Below are positions 11,400 through 23,700 of a DNA stretch of 64,000 nt, piece by piece. Location: the NCBI GenBank assembly GCA_963377175.1, contig CAUJNA010001247.1, positions 401,606 through 465,605 on the forward strand. Direction: 5' to 3'. The DNA is from Effrenium voratum. Lineage: Eukaryota > Sar > Dinophyceae > Suessiales > Symbiodiniaceae. The notes under the pieces were generated by a model, which was not told the origin of the DNA, did no database searches, and was given only the letters and a program-made list of their open reading frames with translations. Position 1 is the stretch's first letter, and the number at the start of each line of letters is the position of its first letter. A program made the translations under genes and the position numbers.

Positions 11400-14160
11400 T
11401 TTGCAAGCGGCACTTCTGGCGACGAAAAAACGATACTCGGTTAGTTTAACTTTTAGTGGTTTATGGAAAACCCATGAGTTGGCAAAAAGTTAAAGTCCTA
11501 ACATCCAAGCAACATGCGCCAAAGGATAGAAAGCCGACCAACATCCATCTGAAGCAGATGTCTCTTCTTGGGCGGTCCGTTTGCAGATCCACTGCTAAGA
11601 GTTTTCTCAACTTTATTTTGGTCAAATGGAAACTACCGCTAAACCCTGAAAGTTGGTGTTAGATGGAAACCACTAAAGCCGAAACACCTCAACTCCGAGG
11701 ACGGCTGGGAACCGGCGCAGCTTCCAGGAAGCATGCAACCATTCTGGGCCTCTTGGAGCCTCCCTGTCGATATGAGCGCTTCGGCTATTGAGCTGGGATG
11801 CAGCGGGAGGCGCCTATGCTGGGAGGCCCGCGGATTCACAAGATCTGGGCCTAACATGAGCATGGTATGTTTCACGGCCCCTTCCAAAAAAGTCAATTGC
11901 ATCCTTGGGTCTATCTGGGTGCCCACCGAAACTTTTTGCAGAGCTATTGCTTGGCCCCGCGCCCATGTCCTCCGCCTGCCGGAAAAAATGGGGCCCGTGC
12001 AACGGCCCAGCGGGGAGTCGGGCTCAAATTGGCAAAGCTTTCACACCTTTGCGGCCTGGAATCATGATCTGCACCCAACTCGCGCTCTCTTTTTCGTGAA
12101 TCGAGGCGAAGTGGTGCCTTGATTTCTCGCGATTCGCACCAACAGGCGAGAAGTCCCCTCAGTACAAAATGCCCTTCCGAGTCGAATGGGAGGCACATTG
12201 CCGAGTGTTTTGCAGGTTGAAGCTGGTAACTTCTGGCATCTGATGCTTTCACCGGGGGCAGCTTGCAGAGCTTCTGCCTTTTGCATTGGCTCACTGGCCG
12301 GCAGTTCAACCACAAGCCAAGCGTCCTCCAAATCTTTGCAAGTGTTCCCAACATCTCGTTGAGCGGTGCCCACGATCGAGCAGACAGGAAAGGCCCCAGC
12401 ATCACCGACGTGACTGGCAGAGAGGTGAGAATCCCGCCGGGGTCGGCAGCTCAGCTGCGCTGCTCGAACGAAGCTTGAGGCAAACTGCGCACAAAGGTTC
12501 CCATCTTTGTGACGCGCCCGCTGAGAGATGGAGCTCTTTTCACCATTTAAGGGTTCAAGTCTCGGACGTCTCGGACACCTCGCAGGTGGGAAGCTGCCTT
12601 CTGAATACTCGGGGGAACGTTCAACCGTGGTGACCTGCAAACAAAAGCTATGTGGAGCACGACATCACCCCTGTCACCACAGGCTGAGACTCAGGCAGGA
12701 TGCTTAATTTGAAGTGTCGAAAGGACAAGCTTGCAAACATCGAACGGCCACTACGCACGTCATCTGGCTATGTGTAACTTGCTCACCGTTGTAATGTAAT
12801 TCCTGCCTGCGCGTGCATGGAAAATCGATCAGGTCAATGCATTCTAAAGGGCGGTAGTGTCCGTCTCAGGCGACATGAGGGACATCCTCAGTGATTGCCA
12901 AAGGCGAACATCAACTGACAAAAAGGCTGCAGTTTGGCATCGCACACCGGTTGTTGATGAAAGCATCCCGTGTAGCGTTCGCCCTCGTCCCAAGTGCAAC
13001 CAAGAGTCATGGTCCTACCATATGCCCCTGGTGAGTCCACAAGGCAACTCGCCGAAGCGATGCCGTGGCAGCAAAAGCGTGGAAAAAAGGCCAGCTAGCT
13101 GCCTCATATGCCCAAGCACGATGCCACATGTCACAGGAAACAAATCATGTTCTCATGCCATCCGAAGCAGCCAACAAACAAAATTGACAGATCGGCTACC
13201 GAACCGGACTCGCCGTCGATCCTGACTTGAGGGACGTTCAGCTTGCAATCGCCTACTGTCGGTAGGACAAACATGGGCCAGAACATCATTGAAATTCTGG
13301 CCCGCGAATTTGCATCTCACTGGTCCACAAGCTCAAGTCGGCAAAGGGCAGCAAAGGGCACAAAAGCCTGCCCAAGTTGGGCGTTCTCTATGTTCCTCGA
13401 TCTGTCTTCGGACAAGAAATTGGGGCTGCTCCAAAATGTCGACATCCACTTTGCCGGCCCAAGACAGCCAATGCAGGAATTGAATGCTGTAGCAAAGATG
13501 TGCTCCAAATCAAGACTCAATATCATATCTGACTGCGTTGAAAGATCTGCCGGTGTTAGAAGAGACTTGTTGGAGACTTCTCTGCACTGCTGCTGAAATA
13601 CTTCGGCTTCAGCAGCAAATATGCACAGCTGTCATTTTGTGAGTCCTCTCAATGACCCACCTGGAACTTGTCTATATAACTGCTTGAACCCTGTAATTCT
13701 GACGCTCACTGCGTCCGGGCTAGCTGGACAGCTCTGGCTGCACGGGCCAGCACGGACACCTGTCCAAAGAAAGGAACAAAGTGCAACCACAACTGTCATT
13801 GGCCCAGTGCAAGTTGCCACTTTGACCTTCCCTGAATATTCTGCAGGCACATGGAGGTCGATCAATATTCCATTGAGGGCCCCCAAATGAGCACGAGTAG
13901 TTTTCCCATTTAGTGGGAAATGTCATCTTTTTTGTGATTTCCCCCAAGGGTCAGCCTATGTAAAGGACCTTGTGATCAACCCCCACATCTCTCCCCCCTC
14001 ACCGGGCGCGCCCGTGCCGCTCCGGCCAGCATGCAAGGAGAACGGACTTGCTGCCCGGGGACCTGAGGTCCCCAACTCGGCCACTCCCACGACCCGCCAT
14101 CCGCCGGCTGAGGCACTGAGGCACTGGCGACGCACGGAGGCGCCCAGCCAAGCTTCAGGA
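11400..14160. other. No gene recognised
   Basis: Should hold the 5' exons of the RRM gene and the 3' end of the pyrophosphatase gene, but I found no motif-bearing exon. A short degenerate TAA/ATT-type simple repeat sits at 11230-11300. Confidence 0.4.
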
Positions 14161-14163
14161 CCT

Positions 14164-14272
14164 TTGTGGGTGTGGCTCAAAATTAAACCACCAGGAAGCG
14201 GACCGCAGGTTTTGGTCCATGTCACCAGGGTTCCATTTGGGGTCCCGGTTTTTTGAGCCACAGCCTTGTGAC
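14164..14272. mobile_element. MITE, GGCTCAAAA variant of family A
   Basis: Left GTGGGTGTGGCTCAAAATTA, right TTTTTTGAGCCACAGCCTTG, with the family's GGACCGCAGGTTTTGGTCCA core. Confidence 0.75.
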
Positions 14273-14318
14273 GGTGAGGGGATTGAGGCAGATGCGCAGT
14301 GCTATCTCATGAGAACTG

Positions 14319-14660
14319 GGCCTGCGCTTTGGCCGTCTCGTGAGGTGCACAAATCCAGTGGCCACCTTGGCACCAGGCAAGTGTCCACGGAAATCCCTGT
14401 CCATGAAGTGTGGTGCAAACACAATCATGAATTCCACAAAAATGGGTCGTTGCAAACCTGCCCTTCGCAGGCCTGTTGGTTCCGGGAGTCTGGCGCGCAG
14501 TGCCATCAGGTCCAGCAGAGTCCACCAAGTCCTTCCAGGAGGAATGGTCCTGACAGCTTCTGGAACCATCTCTCGCAGCTGTCTAATGTGCTCCAGGCAT
14601 GGGACTACAACACTTTTTGGGTTCAGGTCGAGTGGGGGTCGACATGGCCATGGGTCAAAA
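14319..14660 (-). other. Open segment, product unknown
   Basis: About 110 codons stay open on the minus strand, with a protein-like composition (for example QLREMVPEAVRTIPPGR). No domain recognised. The segment ends inside a family B repeat, which argues against it being a complete gene. Confidence 0.2.
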
Positions 14661-14833
14661 TCCAAATCGTACCCCCAGTGAACATCCCAATCCAACCACT
14701 AAAATATAATGTGCTCCAGGCATGGGACTACAACACTTTTTGGGTTCAGGTCGAGTGGGGGTCGACATGGCCATGGGTCAAAATCCAAATCGTACCCCCA
14801 GTGAACATCCCAATCCAACCACTAAAATAGGTA
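14588..14833. repeat. 123-bp tandem duplication including part of a family B MITE
   Basis: The block beginning GTGCTCCAGGCATGGGACTA at 14588 is repeated almost exactly from 14711. Each copy carries the left end of a family B element (CCATGGGTCAAAATCCAAAT); only the second continues into the right half. Recent duplication. Confidence 0.9.
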
Positions 14834-14985
14834 CCCCAAAATGCGATTTCATTGGTTTTGACAACCACAGCCAAATGGCCACCAAGTCGGCGGGCAAGCT
14901 TGGCGCCGCTGCCTCCGCGATCAGCTGCAAGGCGCCTGGTTTCCGCGGTCTGCGTCGCACAAGCGGCTGGGGTCTTCAGGCTGCG

Positions 14986-15202
14986 GCATAATCAAAACCC
15001 GGTACTAACATGGTCGACCGATTCTCCTTCAAATAGTAAAGACTTTTGCTTGCCTTGCCAAGGATCCCAATTAATCAAATCCGGCACAAAAAATGGTCGA
15101 CCCAGAACCAGGTAAAGAATTAAGAAGCCGGAATCCGCAGCTATTTATGGCAAGGGGATTGTCCCTTACTAACCTTCATCTACCCGGGTTTGGATTGTGG
15201 CT
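14986..15202. mobile_element. MITE family D, copy 2 with nested repeat
   Basis: Left CATAATCAAAACCCGGTAC and right TACCCGGGTTTGGATTGTGG are inverted. A second internal left-end-like block (AATCAAATCCGGCAC) near 15074 suggests a nested or duplicated copy. Confidence 0.7.
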
Positions 15203-15439
15203 CAGGTTGCGGCATTGAGCGTCGTGGATCTCGCGGTGCAGCTTGGCTTTGCCGGCGCTTTTAAGCCTCAGCCCCATTCGCCAGAGAGGATGAAGAATGC
15301 GGAGAGTGGTAAGGCATCCACTCTTCCATCCACGACCAAACTGTCTGAACGCGTCCAGGCCTTAGCCGCAATTTTGGCACTTGCCAAGTTGTCCAGATCG
15401 CATCAGCATAGTCCCTGTGTCCCCCTTTTCCTTCAAAAA

Positions 15440-17171
15440 TGCCTCGAACTGTTGGCCCGGGCGAAATGCGCTCCACATCCTCGATGGAGTGCGCATCGGC
15501 CAGCGCTGACTTCCTCAGTCGGCAGGGAGCCCGGCAAGGTTCCTATGTCGAAAATAAGCGCAAAGCGAATCAACATTGACCACCAGAACCTTCCAGTCCG
15601 CTTGGCCTCATGCAAACATGGCAAGCTGAGCCCACAGAAAAGCTGCTCGCCTTCGTCAATCAGGCAAACTGCCCCCAGAACGCGGCATCGCACAATGGCA
15701 CCAACCTGTCGAACAACATGTTCGACGCTGGTGTGCCAAAGGAACACAGAGTCTCCCAATGCCTTTGTTGTCACGTCTGCCAGGTCAATCCTTGGCAGCT
15801 TGAAGAAATGGCATTCTGGCGTGGAATTCTGTGGGAAACCTTTGCAAAAGGCATCTCCCAGACAGACTCGACCCCCGGAAAACGGTATGTCCCGGGAGCC
15901 AAGCACGTCCAGCGGATCATCATCACCGGGCGCGTTGTACATATCATCAGCCTGGACACGGCCAACAAAGTGCTCACTCAAGACACAAATCCGTCAAGGC
16001 CCTTTGGCCTGCGATCAAATCACTGGAGCGAAGCGACCGAGAGGTAAGTATGGCACAAGAACTCGTACTGATTAAGCACTTGAGGCCCCCCTACTCACCC
16101 CCCCTCGCTGAGAAAAACAACTACTTTTGGAGTTGTTGAGTTTGGAGCGAATGTTTGATCGCATGTTGCTTCTCACGGCGCGAGCGCGCTCGTTAGACAT
16201 CAAAGTATGACTTTGTGACGGTGGTTTGTGTGGTGTTTTTGGCCTGCGCAGGGCGTTGCGTGGTTTTCTCAAAGCAGCCGAGTTCTACTTCAACTGAGCT
16301 GTGTTGACTTTGTTTGCCTCGGGCTAGTTTTGTTTGACTCAGATTGCTGCTATGTGTCTGTGGATTCGCATCGGGTCTGTGCCTTGCGGGTATTGTCTAC
16401 AAGCTCTCAGCTTTGAGGCTTCAACAAACACCCCTGCACTGGCGTGGTGGTGTTTCTCGGGTTTTACCATCTTTGTCCAAAAGCAGCCCCGAGTTCTCCA
16501 CCAAAACTGGGCTGCTCTGAGTAGTGCTTCAGGTCTCTACCTTGTTGTCTGGCTCTCGGCTGAGGTGTGGTCTCCAAGCTGTTTGGGCTGAGGCGACGGG
16601 CAGCATGAAAAAAATAGCTCTCCCGCCTTGTCGGGATCTCGGTATGTCTGCGGAAAGCAGCCGTAGTTGAATGGAACGGGCTTTCCTTTGCCAGGGCGCA
16701 CGGCATCTGTCTGTCTCTTTTTTGGGGCCAGCCCTTTTTGGGGTTGGTGTGGGAAACCAAATGGACACCCGTACCCTATTTCCAGACAAACCCACCTATC
16801 AAAACACTAATCGCCAAGGGCCTTCCGCCCGCACTGGGGCGCGCGGCCAAATTTCGCCAGCTTCTTTGAGCCCTTCACATCCTGGCTTCGAATCTCACCT
16901 TTTAGCACGGGACCCCACTTTCAAGGGGGGTCCCTATTACAATTCCTGGCCATATCGCCATCAAAACCCCGCCCCCCCCAGTGAACATCCCAATCCCCAC
17001 TAAGACAGACCAAAATGGGTGGTGCACCTCAAAATGGCACCATTGGAGTTGAACCATGGCCATATTGAGTCACACGCCCCAAACAAATCGGAAGTCCTCT
17101 TCGATGACGTTACCAGGTGCTCCAGGCTGCACCTCAAACTTCCGCAGCGTGCCCATCGGCATCTCATTGAC
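15440..17171 (-). CDS. Soluble inorganic pyrophosphatase, family I
   Basis: Hydrolyses pyrophosphate to phosphate, pulling biosynthetic reactions forward. Exons: 17171-17090 (MGTLRKFEVQPGAPGN), 16685-16627 (PFNYGCFPQTYRDPDK), 15951 to about 15870 (GDDDPLDVL), 15705-15651 (VRCRVLGAVCLIDEG), 15606-15567 (ADWKVLVVNVDS) and 15513 to about 15440 (HSIEDVERISPG). The family signature D-x-D-P-x-D-V and the metal/phosphate ligands in DDDPLD, LIDEG and DWK are all present. Reading frames join across introns with GA or GC donors and AG|G acceptors; the donor after GDDDPLDVL is unresolved. The first N-terminal exon(s) and the last C-terminal exons were not found. The 292-codon plus-strand frame over the same DNA is a shadow. 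Confidence 0.9.
16958..17072. mobile_element. MITE family B copy, in a pyrophosphatase intron
   Basis: Carries the family B core CAGTGAACATCCCAATCCCC followed by ACTAAGACAGACCAAAATGG and TGGTGCACC. It ends in GTTGAACCATGGCCATATTG, an altered GACCCACGGCCAT end. Confidence 0.7.
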
Positions 17172-17399
17172 CTCAGCCCAACTCCGCAGCAGACTCTGGG
17201 CCGTCTGGTGGGTCTGACAAAAAAAGAAAACAGGGCGTAGCCGGGTGTCTCGAAAAGGGCTGGTTGGCAGCTTCCAAAAATAAAAATAAAAAACAAAAAC
17301 AAGGCCCCAAGAGAAAAAATAAATAAGTGCGCGGCGTAGTGCAGCAGCGCTGTGGGCTCGTCCAGCCAGGACTTCACCTGCGATGGCTCGACACAACCC

Positions 17400-19700
17400 G
17401 TCGCAAGTTTCGGTCAATCACCACAGCGCCGTGTACAGCCCACTGTGTGCCCCGCTATCCCGATTGAGGCTGAGGCATATAACGACACATCGTGCCAGAG
17501 AGAGACCTCACCATCCAAGTCTTGGTCAGGCTCCTGGCAGCTCTGGCCGAAGACCGAAAACTGCAAGCCGCATGTGCCGCCTGCAGAACAGCAGGCGCTT
17601 CCGGGGCAGTCCACCTCACCGTTTCAAATGCGGGGGACTAAGGAACCAAGGGATGGAGGGCTGAGATGCCCTGAGTCGCATGCGGGCCAGAGAGTTGCCG
17701 ATCAAAGAAGCCATACCCGTTGACCTGACTCGTTAAACGGCCACAGAGATTTGAGGCCAGATTTGAGAGCCAAACATCCACCGACTTTGTAAAGGTCGCC
17801 GAGCGTTCTGTGAAGTTGACACCTGTGCAAAAACTGAAGAATTCCCACCTCAAAGCAGCCAACCAAAGCATCCTGACAAACTGCCTCGTCGACCAAGAGT
17901 CCAACTTGGGCGACCTCGCATACAGCAAGCCCATGCCAACAACACGCTGGCCATATGGTGCAAGACTGAGGATAGCACGTGCAAAAGAAGATCGGCGTAA
18001 AGCCAGTCCAGCCTCGGGTCAGCTGCACTGAAGGTTCAGCTGCTTGCCCGGAGCTCATCATTGGACACATGGGTATGGGTCAAAATTGAGCCGCCAGGGG
18101 ACCGCAGATTTTGGTCCTTGGTTCCATGTTCCAGGGTTCCATTTTGGGTACCTAGTTTTGACCCACAGCAACATCTGACGCTTGATCGCCCCCTCACGCG
18201 CCATGTTTCGCGATCGAAAATAATCCAGGCCCGCGGCGGCGATCGACAAGGTCGACACTGCTGAGAAGGCCTTGCAAGCGGTTGGCTGGGATCCGAAGGG
18301 TCGAAGTTCTGCGACTTCCCCACCCCCTGCGGTCAGCTCACTGCCATTGGCATGCTGTCTGGGAAGAAGCTGGCAGAAGCTGAGCTTGAGCTACTCTCCT
18401 GTCAAAAGTCAGGATGGGACAACCAAAGCTTCAAAGCCCATCTTCGAGAATCTCGCCACTTGCCCATCATCCCAAACAGATCTGTTTGTGCAGCCTGCCC
18501 CATTTGCGGCGCAGGAGGCTTTGTTGGAACAGAGACCTGGCAACGCTCAGAGGTTGAAAAAGCATCAACGCATCGCGGAACCTGCATGTTCAGCTGCCAG
18601 GCGGAGCATAGATCAACACATGCCGGCAGAGCGAAGCATGATGAGAGGAATCGTCTGGAGATTAAAAAACTGAGTGCGATCACGGTGCCCTCAGCAGGCA
18701 GAAAATTGGAGTCCACAAATGTGTCATGCAACCGTTTGCGCTAAACATTTGTCTTGCTAAATAATTTTCTTTAAAAAAATAATTACTTGCGCCACTAGTC
18801 ATTTCTATTGTACCAAATAAGTACTTTTTCTGCTGCCCGACCACCAAGGGTTCCTATTAATCTAGAAGATGATTGCCCAAGTACCTGTTAAAGCATGGCC
18901 GACGCGGCTATCATTTTCGCATTGTCGCAGCCCTTTCGTTGCCCCCCTTTCTCCGCGGCAAGGGCTGGCACACTGGGCCCAGCACAATTCCCAGGTAGCT
19001 GCTTCGGCGTTTGAAACACCTGGACGCATGGCTCCACGAAAGTCCTGCACGCCGCATCTATCTCACGCTCCCAAGGCCCCAAGGCCCTGCCGTGGGAGGC
19101 TCCTTCTCGCTTTGCTTTCTGGGGCTTCTGAAGTTCCTTCTCAGCTCCGCCTCAACCCAAGCTCAGAAAGGCCTGTCAAAAGAGCTAGATACCCACGGGC
19201 TGGCAAGGGAACCAAGGAGCATGAACAAGGCGTCTGTGCTACCACTCTTACATTTCCAACTGGGGTAGCGGTTTGCACTTGGTGGAAACTTTTGTGGAAA
19301 CGACCTATCATGTGTCTGTCTGCACGTGTGTGTGTGTGGGTGGCTTCTGCAGCAAGCTGAGACTGTTGCGCTTGAGATCCTTCTGCTCAAGCTCTTGCTC
19401 CTGTCACCGGTACAGCTGACCCTCTCAGACTCTCTTACATCAATACTCTAAGGAACCAAATCCTACAACTGGTCGCTCATGGATTGGCCCATATCTGTTC
19501 AAGTGGCCGCCTATTCCTTTTCTGTCCTTGGCGCTACCAGCTGCACTTCCCTCGATTACAGTCCAAGCCTTGGTGAGCTGCGATTTCCACATGAGCTGCG
19601 ATTCAAGAAGCCATTGAGGCGCCAGCCATCAGCGCAGCGGGGTATAGAACTCGCAACGGCGGCATTGACAATACAACTCCCATCGTCTGTGGTTTTTCCA
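17400..19700. other. No gene recognised (one MITE inside)
   Basis: Intergenic, or introns of neighbouring genes. Open segments here show no motif. A family A MITE occupies 18065-18172. Confidence 0.4.
18065..18172. mobile_element. MITE family A copy
   Basis: Left CATGGGTATGGGTCAAAATT and right TAGTTTTGACCCACAGCAAC. The core GGGGACCGCAGATTTTGGTC is the inverse orientation of the copies at 19868 and 23105. Confidence 0.8.
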
Positions 19701-19732
19701 CACACACACACAATCCAAGTCGTACAACTTAC

Positions 19733-19793
19733 CTCCAACCAGGAAACTCAGGCACCCGCCAAGCAGCACGCCGGCAACAGGAAATGCATAGAC
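19733..19793 (-). other. Exon-like segment with a hydrophobic helix
   Basis: Acceptor CCAAG|GTC, then 61 nt coding for a Gly/Val/Leu-rich hydrophobic run (FPVAGVLLGGCLSFLVG) that could span a membrane or be a signal sequence. The donor GGAG|GTAAGT is textbook. It could be the 5' targeting exon of the pyrophosphatase gene or belong to another gene. Confidence 0.4.
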
Positions 19794-19867
19794 CTTGGCA
19801 TGCACCAACGAGCTGTCGACTGTCAAACAAACAATCGCTCGCCAGAGTGATGGTTTCGTGTCTTGAT

Positions 19868-19976
19868 GTGGCTGTGGGTCAAAAATATGTACCTAAAATG
19901 GAACCCTGGTAAATGGAAATATGGACTAAAACCTGCGGTCCCCTGGTGGTTTGATGTTGACCCATACCCATGTGCC
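19868..19976. mobile_element. MITE family A copy
   Basis: Left GTGGCTGTGGGTCAAAAATA, right TTGATGTTGACCCATACCCA, with the full core including CCTGGTAAATGG and ACCTGCGGTCCCCTGGTGG. Confidence 0.85.
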
Positions 19977-20799
19977 ACTGCCCCAAAGACTCGCGCCTTG
20001 ACGACGGCGACATACTCGCGGATAACCTTCCGGCGACCATCGCAATGTTCGGAGCCTCTTGCGCTGTGCCAGCCTCCATGGTTCCACGACGGCGCGTCCC
20101 TGGGTATGGGAGCCTCAAACACTCCAAGCCAGCTCTCTGTCGGATTCACATCTGGGTGGGCTGGCTTTAAAGGAAGCCAGAAAGGTACGCCATGTTTTTT
20201 TGTTTCTCGGCCTCTGGGCTTCCGGACAAGCTGGAAGCCAACGACTCCCCCCTCCCGAGGCTTGTTCAAGCCATGTGGGACTGCGGATCCAGACATTGCA
20301 ACCAAGGAAACAAACAGCCTTTCCCAGAGCCTCAGTTCAATGATCTCCAAGGTTTTACTCACAGGGTTGATTCCATGGGATAGCAATTGCACGCATGCAA
20401 ACACCATGCCCTTTTCTCCACATACTGGCTTGGTGCTCCCATCAACCTGAGCAAACATGTGGGTGTGTGTGTGTGTGTGTGCATGTGTGGGTGCTTCTTC
20501 GACTCTGCAATCGGCAACATGCATGCACCCTTACAAACACTGCATCATTTTTCTACCCTTCGCCTGAGGCAAGAAACGTTGGCAGTCGTTTAAAGACTTT
20601 CCGGGCTTCAAACGCGCAGCTGGAAACCTAGAAACTGATTCCCGGCTTCTTTCGCACACTGCGGCCCGGTACTGCTCTTTGCCCCGAAACTGAGGCCGTG
20701 CCAAATGCACTCGAGGCCCCTCAGAGTTTGGCCGGCTGCAAATTCCAAGAAGCCGGCACCTCCACTTTCCTGGGGCGACCAAACCACTGTGCCAACTAC

Positions 20800-23700
20800 T
20801 CACACCAACCGACATCCACACGGCCACCTTGCGCTAAGGATCATGAGAAGCAAAATCTGTCCAAATGTTTTGGCCAGTGGGTCGCTGTGCAGTGAGCACA
20901 TTCCGCCACCGCCAAGAGCAGCCTCGCAAAAGGCGGTCTGTGTTCATCCAGTCTTGCAAAGGCAAGCACCTCCATCACAAAGTTCATGGCACCAATTCCT
21001 CGTTGAACATTTCCCACCAACCCAAGCTTACACGTCGGGTCACTTTTGCCGTAACGGAAATTGATGCCTTCCCTACATAGGTGTCCTTGGAAAATAAATG
21101 GCCCTGGTGATTGAAGCACCAGGTTACCCAGGGCCCTCGATTTTTCACCCAAACCAACCAAAAAGGAAGCCTACTCTCATAAGCGTCCTGGAAGGTCGAA
21201 GCGTTCACAATGACCTTCGACTCTTCGAGCGAAATATCTCTTCACGCGCTCAGGCGTCACCTGCTTTGCGTCAGGTGAAACCGAACCATGCGAACGGGGC
21301 GAGCGGGTCTGCCTGGTGCCGAAGCAAGGGCAGGTACTCTGGCTTCCTGGCATGACGTTTGCAGATTTGCAAAAGAAAAGGTGCCAAGGAAACGTCCTCG
21401 CGATCAAAGCAGCATTGGCCATGTTCCTGACACACAAGTACCGGCTCCAAACCCATGCCATCCCATAAGAGACAAGTGTCCCCTTGTCGCCGCTGCGCGC
21501 CCAAGCCAGCAGACGCAGCGGCACTTTGACCATGGGCCCAGCCTTTCCATGGGCAAACCGCCGGCGAAGATTCGGGCTATTCCAGGGGTGCCAAGGCACA
21601 TACCCCTTTTACATGCCCCTTGGACAAATGAACCCAAAAGGCTTGCTGAGGTTCATACCCCTCTCCCCACAAGGGGTATATACCCCTTATAAAGTGGGTT
21701 CGAAACCACGGAAGCCAAGTTGTGTATGAACCAGGGGTATGTACTTCCATCCTTGGAGCTATGCACTCGGGCGCAGGCGGGCGGCTCAGCTGGCACTGCC
21801 TGCACGAAGCGGCTGGCGCTGCCTGAGTCGAGCTGTTCCATTCCTGAAACGGTTTTAACATGTGTCACGCCGGCCCAAACGGCTTGTCATCTGCCTTGCT
21901 GACACCTAGGCTGCCCTTTACAACATGTGCTATGGTCAAGCTGCCGCCCTTCTCTGAGCGGATTCGTTCATCCCTCGAGTGGTTTGTGTTGGGGTCCACT
22001 TTAGGGTGGGTTTAGGGTCGGACGGTAAGCTTAGGGTGGGTTTGGTGTGGGTTTAAGGGCAGGAGGGTAAGTTGAGGTTGGTTTAGGGAGGGTTTAGTGC
22101 GGGTTCTAGGTGGGTAGGGGGGGTATTGGTTTACGCGGTTTCAAGGTTGGCTGAGGGCAAATTTGGCGTGCAGGTTTAGGTTTTTAGGCTTGGCTTAGGG
22201 AGGGTTAAGGGTGGCTTAGGGCTGGGTGTAGGCAGGTTGGGGTGGATTGTTTCAATAAATAACATTAACAAGATAGGAAAAACAAGGGCTAGGATCTTGC
22301 AAGAGGCTGCAAACCCTGCGCTAAAGAGAGAGAAAGAGAAAGGGAAATACAAAGGAAACAGACAGAGAAGGAGACGGAGAAAGAGCAAGAGCAGAGAGAG
22401 CGGGAGAGACATAGAAGAAGGAAAAGGAAGCGAAAGGGAAGGAGAAGGAGAAAGAGCAAGAGCACGAGCAAGAACAAGAGAGAGGGAGAGAGAAAGAGAA
22501 AGATAAAAGCAAAAAAAAAAAGAAGAAAGAGAAAAAACGGAAAGGAAAAGGTAAAGAAACACAGGGGCAAGGGCAAAGAAGAGTGCTTCCATCTTTGTCA
22601 CTTCCGCCCCTCAGCTCTGCCGGATGCTACTGGAACAATATAGCGCCCTTCAAACCACCTGTGCGAGGCCCCTGGTCACGCCTTCCTGTGCAAAATCCCA
22701 TTTGGGTATGGGTCAACATTAAACCATCAGGGGACCGCAGGTTTTAGTCCATGTTTCCATTTGCCAGGGCAAGCCATGTTGGGGTTATCCTATTTTGACC
22801 CACAGCCATTTCCCGGGGTGTTTCGACCCTATGTGGCTATGGGTCAAAATCCAAATCGAGCCCCCAATGAACATCCCAATCCCCACTAGGATAGACTAAA
22901 ATGGGTGGTGCACCTACCCCACAATGGTACCAGTGGTGTTGACCCACGGCCATGTCTTCTTTCTCCGAGGCCAGCCTGGGTAGCCGCCCTGCGTGGGCAC
23001 AGGCACTGCAAAGCGCTTCTCGTCCACCACCACTTCGCAGGTCACCTCCGTCTTGGGGATTGCCAGCGAGAAGACACGCAGGACATCCTCAAGTTCACAG
23101 ACTCACATGGCTGTGGGTCAAAAATATGTACCCAAAATAGAGCCTGGTAAATGGAACCAAGGACTCAAATCTGCGGTCCCCTGGTGGTTTAATTTTGACC
23201 CGCACCCACATGATCGCGGACCTGCAGGTACTGTAACGGTATCTACCTGCAAGTCCATTCTGCAAGGCAAGTGTCAGAGATCTTTGCGCTGAAGCCTGTT
23301 CCTCCAAACCCCGTGGTGCCTTGCGAAGCACGTGCGGCGCAGAATCAAAGCCATTCAAAACGAATCACAAAATGTCTCTTTCAAGTAGACAAGCTGTCAG
23401 CAAGGCACTGGGACAAAACATCCGAAAAATTCCAAAACCCTTGCCATCCGCTCGACCTCAGGACCTCTCCAGCCCAAAAGTCTTCCAAAATGGTCCGGCC
23501 TTGTGCCATGGAGACGCCGCTGCAAGGGATCTCTCTCAGAAAGAGCCTTGGTGCAAGGAAGACATGCTGTATGAACAAAGTGAAAAGCGGGCAAGGAATG
23601 AGGGTTCCACTTGTTGACTACCCCGAGATTGACTTAAACCCAGGGGTTCCCCTTTTGGGGGTAATGAACCATGCCTGGGTTTAAGTCTACCCTGGGGTCG

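Noticed and set aside
15197..16075. 292-codon plus-strand frame
   Set aside because: It lies antisense over pyrophosphatase exons with clear family I motifs; the plus-strand translation shows no domain.
16502..16540. Minus-strand segment with HYSEQPSF resembling a pyrophosphatase exon in frame
   Set aside because: The exon 16685-16627 with NYGCFPQTYRDP joins both neighbours in correct phase without it, so it is coincidental intronic sequence.
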